A stretch of 64,000 nt of DNA from Adiantum capillus-veneris (taxonomy: Eukaryota > Streptophyta > Polypodiopsida > Polypodiales > Pteridaceae): contig CM043951.1 in assembly GCA_014529385.2 (NCBI GenBank), positions 113,134,469-113,198,468 of the forward strand. The letters are read 5' to 3'. A program made the translations under genes and the position numbers. The notes below the pieces were generated by a model. That model saw only the letters and a program-made list of their open reading frames with translations, did not search any database and was not told where the DNA came from. Every line of letters starts with the position of its first letter. Position 1 is the stretch's first letter. Below, piece by piece: positions 23,324 through 35,928 of this stretch.

Positions 23324-25778
23324 TGTTGTGCAGTTCCGCTTCCATGAAAGGAAAAAGAGCAGAGAAATGTAAGCTAAGCTTCTTTGAAGCCTACACATTA
23401 AGTGAGCAGTGATGATCAGGGCTTGATAACAGGTCAAGTTTAATGATTAATGTATGCCAGATGCGGCTTAAAAGGGCCAACTCATGCCTTAATGATGCTA
23501 AAAAGGAGTATGCTTGAAGTGAGCACATATATGGGTTTATGATCCACAATTGCAGTGCTTGAAGTGCTCTACCGGCTTGTCTTTACGGCTCGTCGATTGG
23601 AGCTACAGTGAAGAAGTTATGGCAGTTTGAAGTTTGAGTCGATTGCAGATCCGTACCGGATTGGGCAACTGCAGTTGAGGTGATAGAAATATAATGAATG
23701 CACGGGCCTGAAGTGCTAACTTTGTGGAGCGCGTCGGTCTTTTGAGATCAGTGATCGGAGTCTTGGTCGCCTAGATATTGGCCGATGAAGATTCACCGGG
23801 GGCTAGCTCTGTATTAGTCCGTTCGGCTCGGACGGGGTACCATCTGGGAAATTTTGGCTCTCGATCGGATTTCGAAATGCAACAGAGTAAGTGCTCGACG
23901 AGAATCTTGTTTGAAATGTTATCTCATGTAGTGCATTGATAGTAGGGTATATTGTCAGCAGCAGTACTATGATAGTCTACATGTAAGTCAAATGTGGTGT
24001 ACGTCTCATAAAGTACAAAAAAATGCTTGAAGAGCTTCGTCTCTCTTCGAATGCAATGATTGCGGGATAACTCCAACAGAGGCAAGGCCAGGAAGCTAGA
24101 CAAATGCAATCACGTACCCTTATATCTTGAAGGCAAGCATCACCATGCAAAATGATGCGGGCATCAAAATTCATGAAGATATTGTTAGTCAAGGACTGCT
24201 GAAAGGAGTTGTGCTTGGCAATGCTTCGGCCGATAGGTATGCCAAATGTGATGCCCTTCAATGGTGTCCAAAGACAACCAAGCAAAGGCTGCCCAAGGGC
24301 TAGTGGCCACCCAAGGCCTGGAGGCCACCCAATAAATAATAGGCACTATGGCCGCCCGAAGATATAGGATGGTCGCCCGCCAATTAAACCCTTAAGGGTG
24401 TGTGAAAATCAAAGGAAAGAAAAAGCATGGCGTGTGACGAGAGACAGCGAGACGAGTGCAACATGGAGGAAATGAGCTCGCGCTGAGCAGCAGAGGGCTC
24501 GAATGAGGACGAAGCAGGAGAGAAAATTGCTCCCCGTGCCACAGTGCATAAATGCGGCACCACGAGTGGCGGATTTCGCGCTGGTCGGTTTTGGACTTGC
24601 CACGTCATGGAAGTCTCTCCCATGCCACGTCAGTCATGGCGCTGTGACTGCGTGGTGGGGCAAAACTAAGGAGGGCTATTATAAGGGGGGCATCAACGAA
24701 AAGAGATATAGAAGACAAGACGAGAACGAAGGGAGAGAAGGGAGGAACCTCGAGCATAGCAAGCTCTCTCTCTCGAAGTGGGGGAGATGAGGTGTGCTCT
24801 CTCTCTCTCTCTCTCTCTCAAATCTTGGAGAGACGGCGTGCTCTCTCTCTCTCTCGGGCTTTTGCATGAGAAGGAGAGACGGCTCGATCTCTCTCTTGTC
24901 CTCATACAATCAAGATGCTCTTTCTCTCGTGCTTGAGAGAGCAAAGAGCCCAAGAAAGCAAAGCATTCGGGAGGAAGACAAGATCACCAAGCTATCTCTC
25001 TCTCGTACTCGGTTAGTAAAGGAAAGGAAACAACGTATCCCTCCCTCTCAAGCTTGAACTAGAAGCTTGAGCAAGCTGAGCATGAAGGAAAATTGGGAAG
25101 TCTAGAGCACGATGAGGCGAGCAGAACTAAGAAGCAAGCATAAGCTTTAAGCCTACATAAGTCGAGATTGAGCAAGTATAATACAAGGGAGCATAAGAAA
25201 AGGGATTCGAGTTGAAAAGGAATCGACCTAATTAAAGAAGCAGAAGGAAAGCACGAGGCAAGCCCAGCAAGGGTTAAGGAAATCGGAGCAATTGAAGAGC
25301 ATGAGGAAGTTAAAGCCTGTGTGCGGCAATTAAGCCAGTGCAAAGCATAAGGAGCAGAAAGCTACGGAATAATTGTTGGTAATTGAAGCATGAAAACTAA
25401 GGCATCGAAGTGAATTGAAGCTTGCAGAATCTGCGAGGTATTTGAAGCAGATAAAGCGCCATGAGGAAATTTCCATAATCGTCATCAACTAGAATTTGAT
25501 TTAACATTTTGTTAAGTCCGATGTTGTTAACGGCCCGGTTAATCCTGGAAACGGGATCTTAAACTCCTAGTTAGAAGATGATCCAAGTGACGGTGCTGTT
25601 AACAGCCCGCCTTCGCTAAGGACTAAGTAGTACTCAAAGTAATATGCAATTAATTGATGATTGCGGTGATTTCTAGATTCAGTTACATCTGTTGTTCTTG
25701 TTCTCTCTCTTTCACACCTCCCACAACCAAAGGCCCAACTCCTGCCCGACTCACTTAGGGAACACATATCCCCTGACA
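23324..25778 (+). repeat. E2 5' LTR
   Basis: 2,455 bp ending CATATCCCCTGACA, followed by the primer site. It is alignable to 28618-29742 plus 44551-46012, and more distantly to the E1 arms. GA/CT-rich low-complexity sequence occupies about 24760-24930. Confidence 0.88.
24678..24684 (+). promoter_or_regulatory. Possible TATA box in E2 5' LTR
   Basis: ATTATAA in GGAGGGCTATTATAAGGG, kept in the 3' LTR at about 44781. It is the only TATA-like motif in a GC-richer stretch upstream of the purine-rich leader. Confidence 0.4.
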
Positions 25779-25782
25779 TCTT

Positions 25783-25800
25783 TGGTGAACCCGACGTGAA
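25783..25800 (+). other. E2 primer-binding site, tRNA-Trp
   Basis: TGGTGAACCCGACGTGAA begins four bases after the LTR end. It is complementary over all 18 bases to the 3' end of plant nuclear tRNA-Trp as I remember it (…CACGTCGGGTTCACCA). The same site, with two changes, is in E1. Confidence 0.8.
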
Positions 25801-25823
25801 ACGAGCCGCGATGGGAGGTAAAG

Positions 25824-28038
25824 ATGGAGAATTTAGAGCAGATGATGAAGATGATTGCAGAGTTAAGTGCGAATGGTTTTGATGATAAGTCAACAATTCC
25901 AGATTTTTTGAAGATGCCTCAATTGGTTCAAGGATCTCTGCTTGAAATGGAGACCATAAAGAAGAAAATTCAAATGGATGAAGCTTTGCATGCAGCTTTA
26001 GATGCAGTATACGACGAGAGAAGACTCTTTGATGGATACGATCCAGAGGGCTACCTTGAGTGCTATGAAGTGGAGACCAAGGTAAGAGTGATACCAGAAG
26101 AATTGATGATCAAATCTTTTGAGCAGTTAGTGAGTTCAGATGTGAAGGAGTAGATTCAAGAAGTTACCAAAGCTTGCAACGATGACTGGGAGTATTTCAA
26201 AGAAGCTATTGTGCAAGTACGTTATGAGAAGTATGAAAACTATCAAGAACACAGTTCAAGTCTACCAGACTACGTAGATATTCGAGGACAAATACGATCA
26301 AAGTTAGAAGCTGTGATTGATGGGTTTATTGTGCAGGATGCTACCTTCTTACAGGCTAATGATGAAGACATAGTTCAAGCTGTGTATGCAAAGTTGGGTT
26401 TTGCAGATGTTGTGCATGAAGTAGAAGTCTTTGAGGGTGAGGCTTTACATCTTTGGGATACACAGAATGAATTTTGCAAAGAGACTATGCATGCAGTACA
26501 TGAAGAAAAGAAATCAGGGGATTAAAATAGTGAAGTGGCTAAAGCTCAAGAAGAAATTTTGCAGGTAAATGAGTGCAACCAAATTCAAGTAGACATGCAA
26601 GAAGATTCAATTACAACTGATACTTTTGCTATTGAACCAGAATTAGAGCAAAATTTTTCTGGTGAAAATTCTACCATAGAGGTGATTGAAGATACTGGTA
26701 CAGGTTTTGCCAAAGAGTTGATTGATGATACAGATGTCATAGGTCAAAGCAGGGCTATTGTTGAAAGCAGCAAGACCATGGTTTGTGGTATACCAGATTT
26801 GCCGAATTTGGATGTACCAGATTTTGAGGACTTGGCTAAGCAAGAGTATGTGCTTGATTCAGAGGGGGTCGAACTCCTTCATTGACAAGTTTTTGTGAAG
26901 CACAACTACAGAAGTGGGAAATTGGTCTTGAATGTGATGATAATGAATCAGAGGGGGTGTAGACTCCTTCTTTGAAAAGTTTCTATGACCTTGAGCTACC
27001 GATTTGGCATATTGGTCCTGAATTTGTTGATGGTGATTTAGAGAGGGAGCAAACTTCTTCTCTATCGAGAATTTGTGACACAGGGCTCACACTATGGCAT
27101 AATGATCATGAACTTGATGATGCTGATTCAGAGGGGGTGCATAGTGAAGTGCAATCTCTTGTTGTTAAATATGATTGGTTTCATTGTGCCGATGATACAG
27201 ACAGGGCAGTAGATGAAATTTTTAATGTGCATGCAGAACTTTGTGCTATAGAAGTGCAAAGATATCTGGTTGAGGGTGAAAGACTTGAAGAGCAGTTTAC
27301 TGCAGATGCGTTTAGTATGCATGTCATATGTGAAAATGCTCGTTTATTGCAACAACCTAGGGTGTACATGATTGAGGAACCTTCTCAAGTGGTGGACCTA
27401 GATCTTATGTTCTTATTGGATGAAGCTTTGGAAGGGTTCTCAAATACAGATGCTAAGGATACCAATCAATCTATAATCATGCATGAGCAAGTTTGTTCAG
27501 ATGCAGCTGATGATGAACTTATGCAACTGTTGGATGATGCTCTACTTGATTTTAAGCCTCTACAAGATAGAGAATTGTTTTCTGATGCATCTTTTGAGCC
27601 TAATAAAGAAAGTTTTTCCAGAGACTTGATGTATTCAAATATGCATGATTGGGATTCTAATACTAGTGAGAGTGAAGGTGAACTGCCAATGCTTTTACCT
27701 ATGATTGATGATCGACAATTGGATGAGACAATTGCACAGGGGATATGGCAGTATCTGATGCTATATGGAATCTGATGTTACCTTATGATGTAGGGGATTT
27801 TGAGCTAGATTTTGACCCAGGAGGTGATAGATATATGCATGATCCTAGGCAATTGACTTATATGTCATATGATCCAAGCGGTTTGTATAAAGATTTGTGG
27901 GCTAATTTATATTTATGCTTTATTGAGTGGAAATTCTTGTACTTTCCCTATGATCCTGGAGGATGGTGCACTTCTTTTAAAGGAATGCTCACAGTGGGAC
28001 AAATGATCGGGTTTTCGTTTGATCTCGGGGGCTACTGA
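25824..28038 (+). pseudogene. E2 coding region: unrecognised acidic protein with DPGG motifs, broken
   Basis: From ATG 25824 the frame runs to 26885 with stops at 26151-26153 (TAG) and 26523-26525 (TAA). It contains MPQLVQGSLLEME, VYDERRLFDGYDPEGYLECY and IRSKLEAVIDGF. A shifted frame (26972-27775) has four starts of a 30-residue repeat, then VDEIFNVHAELCAIEVQR, LMFLLDEALEGF and LMQLLDDALLDF. A last frame (27745-28038) has FDPGG, YDPSG, YDPGGWC and KGMLTVGQM. Block order matches E1. The predicted protein is acidic and mostly hydrophilic with no clear catalytic signature. No homologue comes to mind; its role could be structural (Gag substitute) or accessory. Confidence 0.7.
26856..27130 (+). 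repeat. 90-bp (30-residue) tandem repeat in the E2 protein
   Basis: Units begin at 26856, 26945, 27035 and 27125. The protein pattern is roughly [DE]SEGV, then SL, a Phe or Cys, Leu, Trp, Gly, Glu and Asp at fixed spacing (for example LQKWEIGLECDDN and LPIWHIGPEFVDG). The spacing of about 90 bases, three full units plus a start, suggests the repeat arose while the frame was coding. Confidence 0.65.
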
Positions 28039-28617
28039 AGTGCAAGTTCCAAATTTGAAGAGTACCAGTTATCTGTTGTAGCAGGTTGCATGGTACAAGT
28101 TGTCTAGATTTATGCTGAGTCAGGAGAGTTTTGGTTAGGCATTCAATAAGATTACATGGCTGGCTTCCGATTGACTTCTTTGAACAATTGCTGAAGTATC
28201 TTTACATCTTTTGAGTTGGTTCTGCTACCAGAACTTGAGGTAAAGAACTTGACGGCCATTCTGTGTGCAGACAGAGTAAGGCATACTTGAGCTTGACAGG
28301 GTTCCTTAAAGAGAGCTTAATGGTCAATCCGTGTGCATCATTAACTGGAGCACTTGAGTCTGGAGGGGTATTAAACTGGTTTTTCATAATTAAATGCTTT
28401 GAAGATACGGCAGATACAGTTCAGAGATTTTTGATGGACAGCTACCTAATGATTAAGCTAAAACATTGATGATAGGGTATAAGCCTTATTTTATTTTTCA
28501 TATGTTTACTAGTTACGTGAGTCTAATGATGGGAAAGAGCATAGGGTACCCATAGCAGATGCAGATTGAAGTGCTATTGGCACAGATCGGAGGTTGTGCA
28601 GGTTCAGACGGGGTGGA
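28039..28617 (+). other. E2 3' untranslated region and polypurine tract
   Basis: Non-coding stretch matching 14195-14732 in E1. It ends in GACGGGGTGGA (28607-28617) directly before the LTR. A short open frame at 28263-28469 has a decayed match in E1, but the flanking non-coding sequence looks equally conserved, so I do not call it a gene. Confidence 0.65.
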
Positions 28618-29742
28618 TGTCGTGCAGTTTCGCTTCCATGAAAGGAAAAAGAGCAGAGAAATGTAATCTAAGCTTCTTTGAAGCCTACACATTAAGTGAG
28701 CAATGATCAGGGCTTGATAACAGATCAAGTTTAATGATTAATGTATGCCAGATGCGGCTTAAAAGGTCCAACTCATGCCTTAATGATGCTAAAAAGGAGT
28801 ATGCTTGAAGTGAGCACATACATGACTTTATGATCCACAATTGCAGTGCTTGAAGTGCTCTACCGTCCTGCCTTTACGGCTTGTCGATTGGAGCTACAGT
28901 GAAGAAGTTATGGCAGTTTGAAGTTTGAGTCGATTGCAGATCCATACTGGATTGGGCAACTGCAGCTGAGGTGACAGAAATATAATGAATGCACGGGCCT
29001 GAAGTGCTAACTTTGTGGAGCGCGTCAATCTTTTCAGATCAGTGATGATCGACGTCTCGGTCGCCAAGATATTGGCCGATGAAGATTCACCGGGGGCCGG
29101 CTCCGTATCAGTCAGGTCGGCTCGGACGGGGTGCCATATGGGAGATTTTGGCTCTCGACCGGATTTTGAAATGCAACAGAGTAAGTGCGCGATGAGAATG
29201 TTGTCCGAAATGTTATCTTCTGCAGTGAATTGATAGTAGGGTATATTGTCAGCAGCAGTGTACTATGATAGTCTACATGTAAGTCAAATGTGGTGTAGGT
29301 CTCATAAAGTACAAAAAAATGCTTGAAGAGCTTCGTGTTCGGAATTTCATCTCTTGGAATGCAATGATTACGGGATAACTCCAACAGAGGCAGGGCCAGG
29401 AAGCTGGACAAATGCAATCGCGTACGCTTATATCTTGAAGGCAAGCATCACCATGCAAAATGATGTGGGGATCGAAATTCATGAAGATATTGTTAGTCAA
29501 GGACTGCGAAAGGAGTTGTGCTTGGTAATGCTTCGGCCGATAGGTATGCCAAATGTAATGCCCTTCAATGGTGTCCAAAGACAACCAAGCAAAGGCCGCC
29601 CAAGGGCTGGAGGCCGCCTAATAAATAATTGGCACTATGGCCGCCCGAAGATATAGGATGGTCGCCCACCAATTAAACCCTTAAGGGTGTGTGAAAAGCA
29701 AAGGAAAGAAAAAGCATGGAGTGTGGCGAGAGACAGCGAGAC
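28618..29742 (+). repeat. E2 3' LTR, first part
   Basis: Begins TGTCGTGCAGTTTCGC and aligns to the 5' LTR from 23324. It is cut after AGACAGCGAGAC by C2; the GAGAC duplication is 29738-29742. Confidence 0.88.
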
Positions 29743-30506
29743 TGCTAGGAAATAAGACGTAGCTAAATAGATATTTGAGTAGATTACTTAATGGAGAGAG
29801 ATAGATTTCACAAACAGAAGATTATAGAGTAGAGAGAGAGAGAGTACACACGATATACGTGGTTCACCCAATCTGGGTTATGTCCACGGGAAAGCAGCCA
29901 CTCAATGGCTTTAGTACTTCAAAACAAGAAGTAGTTTACAAAGGGATTATACCCTTAATGGAGCTCCTGCCTTGCTTCACTCTCACCACCTCACACTCAC
30001 CTTGTTGCATCAACTTTACACTATAAAATGTGTGTAGAAATGGCCTCCTTTTATAGGCCAAAAGGGCTGCCCTCTCTCATGAGAGGCAGCCATGTGTAGC
30101 CGCCCTTATGTAGATAAGTCCAAATCCGACCCTCCAATCCGCCCATGTGTGGCCGCCCTTGAGAAGACAAGTCCGCTTTTGAATTCGGCCATCGGCCACC
30201 GGCCATTTACTTCCGACCACCATCCACCGTCCATTGACTACTGGCCACCGGCCAACCGACGGTTGTTTTCCGACCACTTTCTGACCGCGCCGTCCGGCCA
30301 TAATATTCCGACGAGGGGGAAAAAAAGTCTCGGGGGCTTCCGTCCCCGAGGCCCCTAAAGTTGCCCCTGATTTTTGGCCGTGAATTTTGGTTTCCTCCGA
30401 GTGATTTTCCTTCACGCACGATGGCTTCTCCTCAAAATGGGGGCCTTACAAATGTGCGCTTTTACCACAGAAAATTACAAGGGTAAATTAGGCTCCATAC
30501 TTAACA
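29743..30506 (-). repeat. C2 3' LTR
   Basis: 764 bp, ends TGCTAGGAAATA and TACTTAACA in plus reading (the first normally TGTTAGG). It carries the same GGCCGG-rich centre as C1, with fewer units. Confidence 0.92.
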
Positions 30507-33500
30507 ATCTCCCACTTGGAGACTGATCTCCAAACCAAACCTGTGACTGCTTTCCATTCTGGCTTCTTATCCTTGAATGCCCATTGAAGATTTGAAAAAG
30601 CTCAACTTCTCCTTGTTGACCACCTTTGTAAACATGTCTGTAGGATTTTCACTTGTATGCACCTTTCCTAGCTTTAGCTATCCCTCTTCCAAAAGAGTGC
30701 GTATGAAGTGATATCTCACCTCAATGTGCTTTGTCCTTGAATGAAAGGCTGAGTTCTTCGCAAGATTGATAGCGCTTTGGCTATCACTGTACAAGACACA
30801 ATTGTCTTGTTTGAATCCAAGCTCTTCTAAGAATCTGTGAAGCCACAGAATTTCTTTGCTTGCCTCCGTCATTGCTACATACTCTGCTTCCGTGGTAGAA
30901 AGTGAAACCACTTTCTGCAGCTTTGAAGCCCAGCTTACTGTTGTGCCTCCAACTGTGAACACATAGCCAGTAGTGCTCCTTCGAGTATCTTTGTCACCTG
31001 CCATATCTGCATCAGCATACCCTTCTAGAAAAATATCAGTTCCTCCAAAATACAACGCATTTGTTGTTGTCCCTTTTAGATACCTAAGTATCCACTTCAC
31101 ATCTTGCCAATGCTCTTCACCTGGGTTGTCCATGAGCCTACTCATAACACCCTGTCTGGCCTTGTCTACACCATAACATACATTAGAGAACCTACCGCTG
31201 CAGCATATGGAACTTTAGAAATATAGGCTATCTCCTCTTGTGTCTTTGGACACATATCCTTTGTTAGTTTAAAGTGACCAGCCAAAGGTGTAGAAAGTGG
31301 TTTTTCATTTTGCATTGCAAACCTTTCTAGTACCTTCTTGATGTAATCTTCTTGAGATAGCTTTATTGTCTTCTTCGTCCTATCCCTTGATATTTTCATA
31401 CCAAGCATCCTCTTTGCAGCACCTAAATCTTTCATTGAAAAAGATTTAGATAGCTCCTCTTTTAGGTCTTTGATGTCCTGCATGTTAGCACTTGCAATCA
31501 ACATGTCATCAACATACAACATTAGGATGATGAATTTCCCATCTCCCAAATTCTTCGTGTAGACGCAGTGATCCGAGTTGCATCTTGTGAATCCATGATC
31601 CAACATCCATCGATCAAACTTCAAGTACCATTGTCTTGATGCTTGCTTTAAACCACACAAGCTCTTCTTTAATCTGCAAACCATTTTCTCTTTACCTTTT
31701 ACTTCATACCCCTTTGGTTGAAGCATATAGATTTCCTCCTCTAAGTCACCGTGAGGGAATTCCATATTTACATCCATTTTCTCGAGATTTAGATCATGAG
31801 CAGCCACAAGGCTTAAGACAAGCCTAATTGAGTTCATTTTTACAACAGGAGAAAATATTTCATTGAAGTCAATACCTTTCTTTTGATAGAACCCTTTTAC
31901 CACAAGCCTAGACTTGTACCTCTTCTTCCCACCTTCTTCTTCCTTCACCTTGTACACCCATTTGTTTTGAAGTGCCCGCTTACCTTTAGCCAACTCAACC
32001 GAATCCCATGTTTGGTTGCGATGTAGTGAGTCCATCTCCATTTGCATGCTCTTCGTCCATTCGTCTTTGGATTCATGTTGCATAGCTTCTTCGTATGATT
32101 CCGGCTCTCCAGAATCTGAGATCAAGAGATGGTTGAAGGAAGGAACAAACCTTTCTGGAGGTCTACTTGCTCTTGTAGATCTTCGGGGAATAGGTTAAGG
32201 CTCCTCATTTGGTTGACGTTGTTGCACATTTTCACCGTTTGCAGTCCTTGAGTCTTCATCGTCCTCAAGCTCCATGTACTCACCACTTGTTTCTTTTGTT
32301 TGTTTTCTTTCCAAGTAATCTTTGTACATATTTTGTTCGTTAAAAATTACATCCCTACTCCTTAAGATTTTACCATCTTCAGGATTCCACAGGCGATACC
32401 CAAAGTCACCTTCTCCATAGCCAATGAAGAAACACTTTTTGGACTTTGCATCTAGCTTTGATCTTAGGCTTCTATCTATGTGCATGAAAGCCTCACACCC
32501 AAAAAGTTTGAGAAATGCATAATTCACCGGTTTACCCTTCCATGCCTCTTTTGGAACTCCCCCATCCAATGCCGTTGAGGGTGAACGATTGATTAAGTAC
32601 ACAGACGTACTTACAGCTTCCGCCCAAAGCTCAAGCGGTAGGCCTGCATGTAGCCGCATGCTTCGTGCTCGCTCCATGATTGTCATGTTCATCCTTTGCA
32701 AAATCCCATTTTGTTGAGGTGTCCTTGGGGTTGTCCTTTGCCTCCGAATGCCATTGCTAGCACAAAAGCTTTCAAAAGCTTGGCTGCAATATTCACCTCC
32801 ATTGTCGGATCTGAGGCATTTAACCTTGGTACCTGTTTCATTCTCCACAAAGGCTTTCCATCTTTGAAATATGGAAAATACATCGGATTTATTCTTCATG
32901 ACATAAACCCATGTTTTTCTAGTCGCATCGTCTATGAATGTTACATAGTACATACTACAATCAGCCACCAAGTGATGGTGTACTTATAGGACCCCAAACA
33001 TCAGAATGAACCAACTCAAGTTTTTTATTTTTTCTTTCATTTCCTAATTTTGAAATTTTACCCTCTTTTGTTTACCATAAACACAGTCTTCACAGAACTC
33101 TAAGTCCACTTCTTTCAAACCTGGTAGAAGCTTCTTTGTTTGAAGGATTTGCATTCCTTTGGCACTCATATACCCAAGTCGGTAGTGCCACACCGCACTA
33201 TCAACTTCTATAGTTGCTGCACAAGCTGAAGGTTGCGTACTAACCGTACACAAGTAAAGTGTACCGACCTTTTCTCCCTTGGCAACCACCAAAGATCCCT
33301 TTGAGATCTTCCACCGTTTGTTTCCGAATGCAATGTTGTGACCTTCATCGTCCAATTATCCTGTAGAGATCAAATTTTTGCGAAGAGAAGGAACATGCCT
33401 AACATCTTTAAGCTTCCATTCATTTCCGTTAGTAGTTTTGACAGAAACTATACCTTTGCCGACAATCTCACAAGCTTCATCATCTCCCAAGTATACATAC

Positions 33501-34339
33501 CCAAAATTACCTTTGGTGTAGTCTTGGAAATGTTGCTTGTGTGGTGTCGCATGGAATGAAGCCCCGGAATCTAGTATCCATGAATCAGATACATTGTCTA
33601 ATGAAAGAATTAGAGCATCTTGCTCTACTTTACCTGCCACATTGGCCTCCGATGTTGGCTTGTTGTCTTGAGACTCTATCTCCTTCTTCTTCTTGGACCA
33701 GCAATCCTTCTTGACGTGGCCCTTCTTGCCACAGTTCCAACATTCAAGAACTGACTTTGTGTGTGACTTGCTTTGTCTTGATCCATCACGACCCTTTTGG
33801 TTTTTGAACCTCTTCTTAGGCCTTCCTCTTGTTTCTACTGACAGTGCAGCACTTGATGACTCTCCGGTGATTCTCCTTCGCATTTCCTCGCTTAGGAGAA
33901 CACCCACAATATCATCAAACTTAAGAGTATTTGTACCAGATATAGAATTACTTACAGCCATCACAAGGCTGTCCCAACTATTCGGTAGAGATGATAGTAT
34001 AAGGAGAGCTCGCACTTCATCATCAAAATTTATTTTCACTGATCGAAGTTGACTTATGTTTGTGTTAAAGTCATTTAGGTGTTCTGCAACTGAACCATTA
34101 TCTATTATCTTTAGATTGAACAAGCGCTTCATAAGAAATACCTTATTGGATGCTGATGGTTTCTCGTACAAGTCGTCAAGTGACTTCATCAAGTCCTCCA
34201 TGGTCTTCATCTCCGAAACATTGAAGGCCACCGTTCACGCCAAGCTTAACCGGATTGTTCCCAGTGCCTTTCGATCAAGGACAATCCATGCTTCATCTAC
34301 CATCGTTGTGGGCTTCTTTGCAAGACCGCCTAGTGGCAA
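30507..34339 (-). pseudogene. C2 copia gag-pol, main part
   Basis: Same domain order as C1, read right to left: gag and CCHC knuckle with protease ILDSGASFHAT (33356-34339), pre-integrase (33044-33355), integrase with SDNGGEY (32195-32971), RT with YVDD (31166-32194) and RNase H (30507-31145). Compared with C1, stops are TGA at 34232-34234 (Ser), TAA where 33356 ends (Gln), TAA at 32195 (Gln), TAG at 31166 (Trp) and TAG at 30678 (Gln). A 1-bp loss near 33050, a short insertion near 32965 and a small deletion near 31150 shift the frame. Where C1 carries its missing A, C2 keeps four A, which identifies the C1 lesion. Confidence 0.92.
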
Positions 34340-34548
34340 TGACGGGAGCAAAGCGAACCCCGAACCCTGACGGCCTCTAAAACACCGGGGACCGAATGGC
34401 GCGCCTCAAGCATGTCATGGTAAAGCAAACAGGGGCACCACCTAGCTTCAGCGGCTAGGACGCAAACAACACACCACCATAACAAAGTTTTCATCCAAGA
34501 GAGATGGATGCTTGGGAGTAATGATGAAGAGGAAAGGGAATGAGATCA

Positions 34549-34587
<39 letters not shown>

Positions 34588-35900
34588 GGGAGGGGGTATA
34601 GCGGCTTAGTTCTTAGGCACCACAAAAGGATGGCGAATCCGCACACCCTTCACACATACACAAGCTCACTCCAAACACAAGACTAGGTGGCGATTCCGCA
34701 CACCTCACATGGGCAAAACATTTCAAGAAAACATAATCACAAAACCTCAAGCTTTATTTAGAGAATTAGGCGATGAAATGGGGAGCATAGGGTAGGGGAA
34801 TGAGAAGGGAGAGAGTGGTAGAGCACATGGCGGATAGGTGGGAGTTAATGGCGAAGACTCGTACGAGGATTATGGCCATCATCCTTCATTTAGTTGCCGT
34901 TCATTTTCCATAGCCAAGGGTGTAGAGGTCATGCTCAAGACAAGCATGGTGATTGCGGTGATGGTGATGGTGTGGGTGTGTGTGTGTGCACTAGGCACAC
35001 ACAGTGCATAGTGTGTTCTTTGGTGATGTTGTGTGTATATTTAGTGTGATGGTGACCCCTCTTTATATAGGGGAGGAGGGGGGAGGAATTCTAGAATTTA
35101 GAAATGAAGAAATCATTATCTACATAGGCCATGTGACTATGGGCCCCACTCGTCTGGCTGTGTGTATATGTGCCAGAACAGCAGTCTCATGAGAGAGAGA
35201 CTAAGAGAGAGAGATGGGTTGATGAGAAAAGTGAGAGGTGACATGGAGAATAAAGTAATTAAAAGAGGGGAGAGAGGAGAGTGTGTTCAGAGGTGAATCT
35301 GTGTGCAGATGTGTGTGAACACAAGAAAAATCAGGTAACCACCGGGTGGGGATGGGTCTGTGGGCACCTTTTTCAGTGAAACTGAGTGTGTGTGAGTGTG
35401 GGGGAGGTTATTTAGCTACAAGACAAGAGACATGGCACCCTTTAGAGAGAGGGGGGGGTATTTGGGTCATGGGATATGATAGGAGAGAGAAAGAGGGGGT
35501 GGGGTATAGTATTTTTGGAAGATAGGGTAAGTTGCATGTGAGTTAGGGTGCATTATTGGTGAGTTATAATGCATTATTGGTGAGAGGTGGGGTAGCTTGA
35601 GGGGAGAGAGAAAGGAGAAAGGACAAGGGGAAGAGAGAGGGGGTTGACCTTTTGAGTGGAGGAGAGAAAAAGGGACACCCGGCGGGGCAACAATGAGAAA
35701 AAAGGAGGCAAGGTGGGGATGGGCTACCCCGCAGGCATGAGGTGGCCTATTTTACCTTTCTTATATATTTACATAATCATACTTTTTTTTTTTTTACTTT
35801 TTCCAATGCCTTTTATCACTCCCTCCATAAGAGGGGTTTTCATGGGGTGGGGACGAGAGAAGAGGGGTATGGGAGCTTGGCTTGTGAAAAGCCCCCATCA
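34340..35900 (-). repeat. G2 3' LTR
   Basis: 1,561 bp, TGACGGGAGCAAAG to GCCCCCATCA in plus reading. It is very similar to 42043-43612 (a few percent difference by eye). It contains (GA)n at 34555-34584 and a minus-strand CTATATAAAG promoter motif at 35061-35070. Confidence 0.95.
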
Positions 35901-35902
35901 TT

Positions 35903-35918
35903 AGCCCTCTTCTTTTGG
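35903..35918 (-). other. G2 polypurine tract
   Basis: AAAAGAAGAGGGCTAA on the minus strand lies directly before the 3' LTR. Confidence 0.8.
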
Positions 35919-35928
35919 CTAGAGGCAT

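Noticed and set aside
28263-28469. Short frame conserved between E1 and E2 after the DPGG region
   Set aside because: Flanking non-coding sequence looks equally conserved and the E1 version has stops, so there is no coding signal.
35004-35192. Open frame repeated at 42711-42899
   Set aside because: Part of the two G2 LTRs; no protein features.
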